The position numbers and the translations under genes were made by a program. The notes under the pieces are model-generated. The model searched no databases, had not been told where the DNA came from, and was given only the letters and a program-made list of their open reading frames with translations. From Stenotrophomonas sp. 704A1 (GTDB taxonomy: Bacteria > Pseudomonadota > Gammaproteobacteria > Xanthomonadales > Xanthomonadaceae), in NCBI RefSeq assembly GCF_030549525.1, contig NZ_CP130831.1, positions 4,055,501-4,119,500 of the forward strand: 64,000 nucleotides of DNA, in the 5' to 3' direction. Position 1 is the first letter of the stretch. Each line of letters starts with the position of its first letter. Shown here piece by piece: positions 62,932 to 64,000 of the stretch.

Positions 62932-64000
62932 TCAGGCCGCGCGCAACGCCACCGGCGCCTTCGCCTCGGCCTGCAGACGGAAGCGCGACACCGCCACGGC
63001 CAGCTGCTCGGCCTGTTCCTCCATCGCCCGCGCCGCCGCCGTGGCTTCCTCCACCAGCGCCGCATTCTGCTGGGTGGTCTCGTCCATCTGCACCACGGTC
63101 TGGTTGACCTGCTCGATGCCGGCGGACTGCTCGCGCGAGGCGGCCGAGATCTCGGCCATGATCTCGTTGACCCGGCCGACCTGGCCGACGATCTCCTGCA
63201 TGGTGCGGCCGGCACCGTGCACCAGCTGCGCGCCGGCGCCGACCTGGGCAACCGAGGCGTCGATCAGTTCCTTGATCTCCTTGGCTGCACCGGCCGAGCG
63301 CTGCGCCAGCGCACGCACTTCGCTGGCGACCACGGCGAAGCCGCGGCCCTGCTCACCGGCGCGTGCCGCCTCCACCGCTGCGTTGAGCGCGAGGATGTTG
63401 GTCTGGAAGGCGATGCCATCGATCACCGAGATGATCTCGGCGATGCGCTGCGACGAGGTCTCGATCTGCTCCATGGTCTGCACCACCTGGCTGACCACCT
63501 GCCCGCCTTCGCCGGCCACGCCAGCGGCCGATGCCGCCAGCGTATTGGCCTGCAGGGCATGATCGGCGTTCTGGCGCACGGTGGAGGTCAGTTCCTCCAT
63601 CGACGCGGCGGTTTCTTCCAGGTTGGCCGCCTGCTGTTCGGTACGCCGCGACAGATCATTGTTGCCGGAGGCGATCTCGCCGGCGGCCAGCCGGATGCTC
63701 GCCGCCGACTGCTGGATCTGGCCGACGATCCCCGTCAGCTGCTGCACGGTGCTGTTGGCATCGTCGCGCATCACGGCGAACACGCCGTGGAAATCGCCCT
63801 GCATGCGCGTGCTCAGGTCGCCGGCGGCGATCGCCCGCAGCAGCGTCGACAGTGCCGCCAGGTTGTGGTCACTCACCTGCATCATGGTGTTGAGGGTTTC
63901 CACCATGCGGCGGAAATCATGCTCGAAGCGCTCGGCATCGCCGCGCACCGCGAAGTCACCGGCAGCGGCCGCCGCGGCCAGCTGCTGGATCTGCTCGTTG
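62932..64000 (-). CDS. Methyl-accepting chemotaxis protein (3' part)
   Basis: The last 356 codons of a chemoreceptor; the start lies beyond the right edge. Visible are two HAMP-like units ([13 protein letters not shown] and [15 protein letters not shown] regions), then the signalling coil with the conserved hairpin tip [33 protein letters not shown] (tip at about 62932+585 by position) and a C-terminal [16 protein letters not shown]. No CheB/CheR docking pentapeptide at the C-terminus (ends VALRAA). The ligand domain is not visible. Confidence 0.92.
   Translation of the reverse strand, partial: NEQIQQLAAAAAAGDFAVRGDAERFEHDFRRMVETLNTMMQVSDHNLAALSTLLRAIAAGDLSTRMQGDFHGVFAVMRDDANSTVQQLTGIVGQIQQSAASIRLAAGEIASGNNDLSRRTEQQAANLEETAASMEELTSTVRQNADHALQANTLAASAAGVAGEGGQVVSQVVQTMEQIETSSQRIAEIISVIDGIAFQTNILALNAAVEAARAGEQGRGFAVVASEVRALAQRSAGAAKEIKELIDASVAQVGAGAQLVHGAGRTMQEIVGQVGRVNEIMAEISAASREQSAGIEQVNQTVVQMDETTQQNAALVEEATAAARAMEEQAEQLAVAVSRFRLQAEAKAPVALRAA

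Overview
The window is GC-rich bacterial chromosome that reads as Stenotrophomonas (Xanthomonadaceae), most likely the S. maltophilia complex. The proteins resemble Xanthomonas/Stenotrophomonas homologues. Almost every convergent or loose gene junction carries palindromes beginning with the tetranucleotide GTAG (GGTAGCGCCGGGCCATGCCC and variants), the form of the S. maltophilia SMAG/REP family. I saw no phage genes, insertion sequences, rRNA, tRNA or CRISPR.

Layout. 1-2.4 kb: lptM-dapF-DUF484-xerC, an operon order shared with enterics. 2.4-16.9 kb: housekeeping and peptidase genes, including two exported S9 prolyl-oligopeptidase-family enzymes, a class I aminotransferase, a lipocalin, the MetN-MetI methionine importer (its binding protein MetQ lies 40 kb away), a DMT exporter, the c-di-GMP-binding protein YajQ and the M3 peptidase PrlC. 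16.9-22.1 kb: a Cds1-like PLP enzyme, glyoxalase I, a VOC protein, a CBS-domain protein and glmS.

22.1-30.1 kb is the most distinctive part. It is a one-direction operon of an HlyD-type adaptor, a MacB/LolD-type ATPase, two non-identical FtsX/MacB-type permeases and an exported PDZ-like protein with a poly-proline tail. A SMAG dimer follows, then a sigma-54-type response regulator and a histidine kinase with almost no periplasmic loop. The first gene is preceded by a good -24/-12 (sigma-54) promoter and, 45-95 bp upstream of it, a cluster of GTGTCC/GGACAC sites that includes a 14-bp perfect palindrome. The regulator therefore probably activates the exporter operon that precedes it. The block sits between glmS and glmU, which in many gammaproteobacteria lie together beside the atp operon.

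30.1-39.7 kb: a GNAT acetyltransferase, glmU, a GtrA protein and the full F1Fo ATP synthase operon atpIBEFHAGDC. It has a recognisable promoter and strong hairpins in three intercistronic gaps. 40.2-46.4 kb: an outer-membrane barrel protein, lpdA and aceF (pyruvate dehydrogenase E3 and E2, both with lipoyl domains; no aceE here), a DNA-deoxyinosine glycosylase and OmpW. 46.5-50.1 kb: glpD and glpK, separated by an unusual tandem array of SMAG dimers. 50.1-64 kb: metQ, a WYL regulator, a lipoprotein, a DUF481 barrel, hemC, a LytTR/AlgR-type two-component pair, a carboxylesterase, opgH, a TonB-dependent receptor with a Fur-like box, two small proteins and the 3' part of a chemotaxis receptor.

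Repeats matter here. In three genes the TAG stop codon is the TAG of a SMAG element. The gap upstream of hemC holds two roughly 106-bp palindromes with 26-28 bp stems that look like a separate repeat family. All calls come from reading the sequence; no database search was run.
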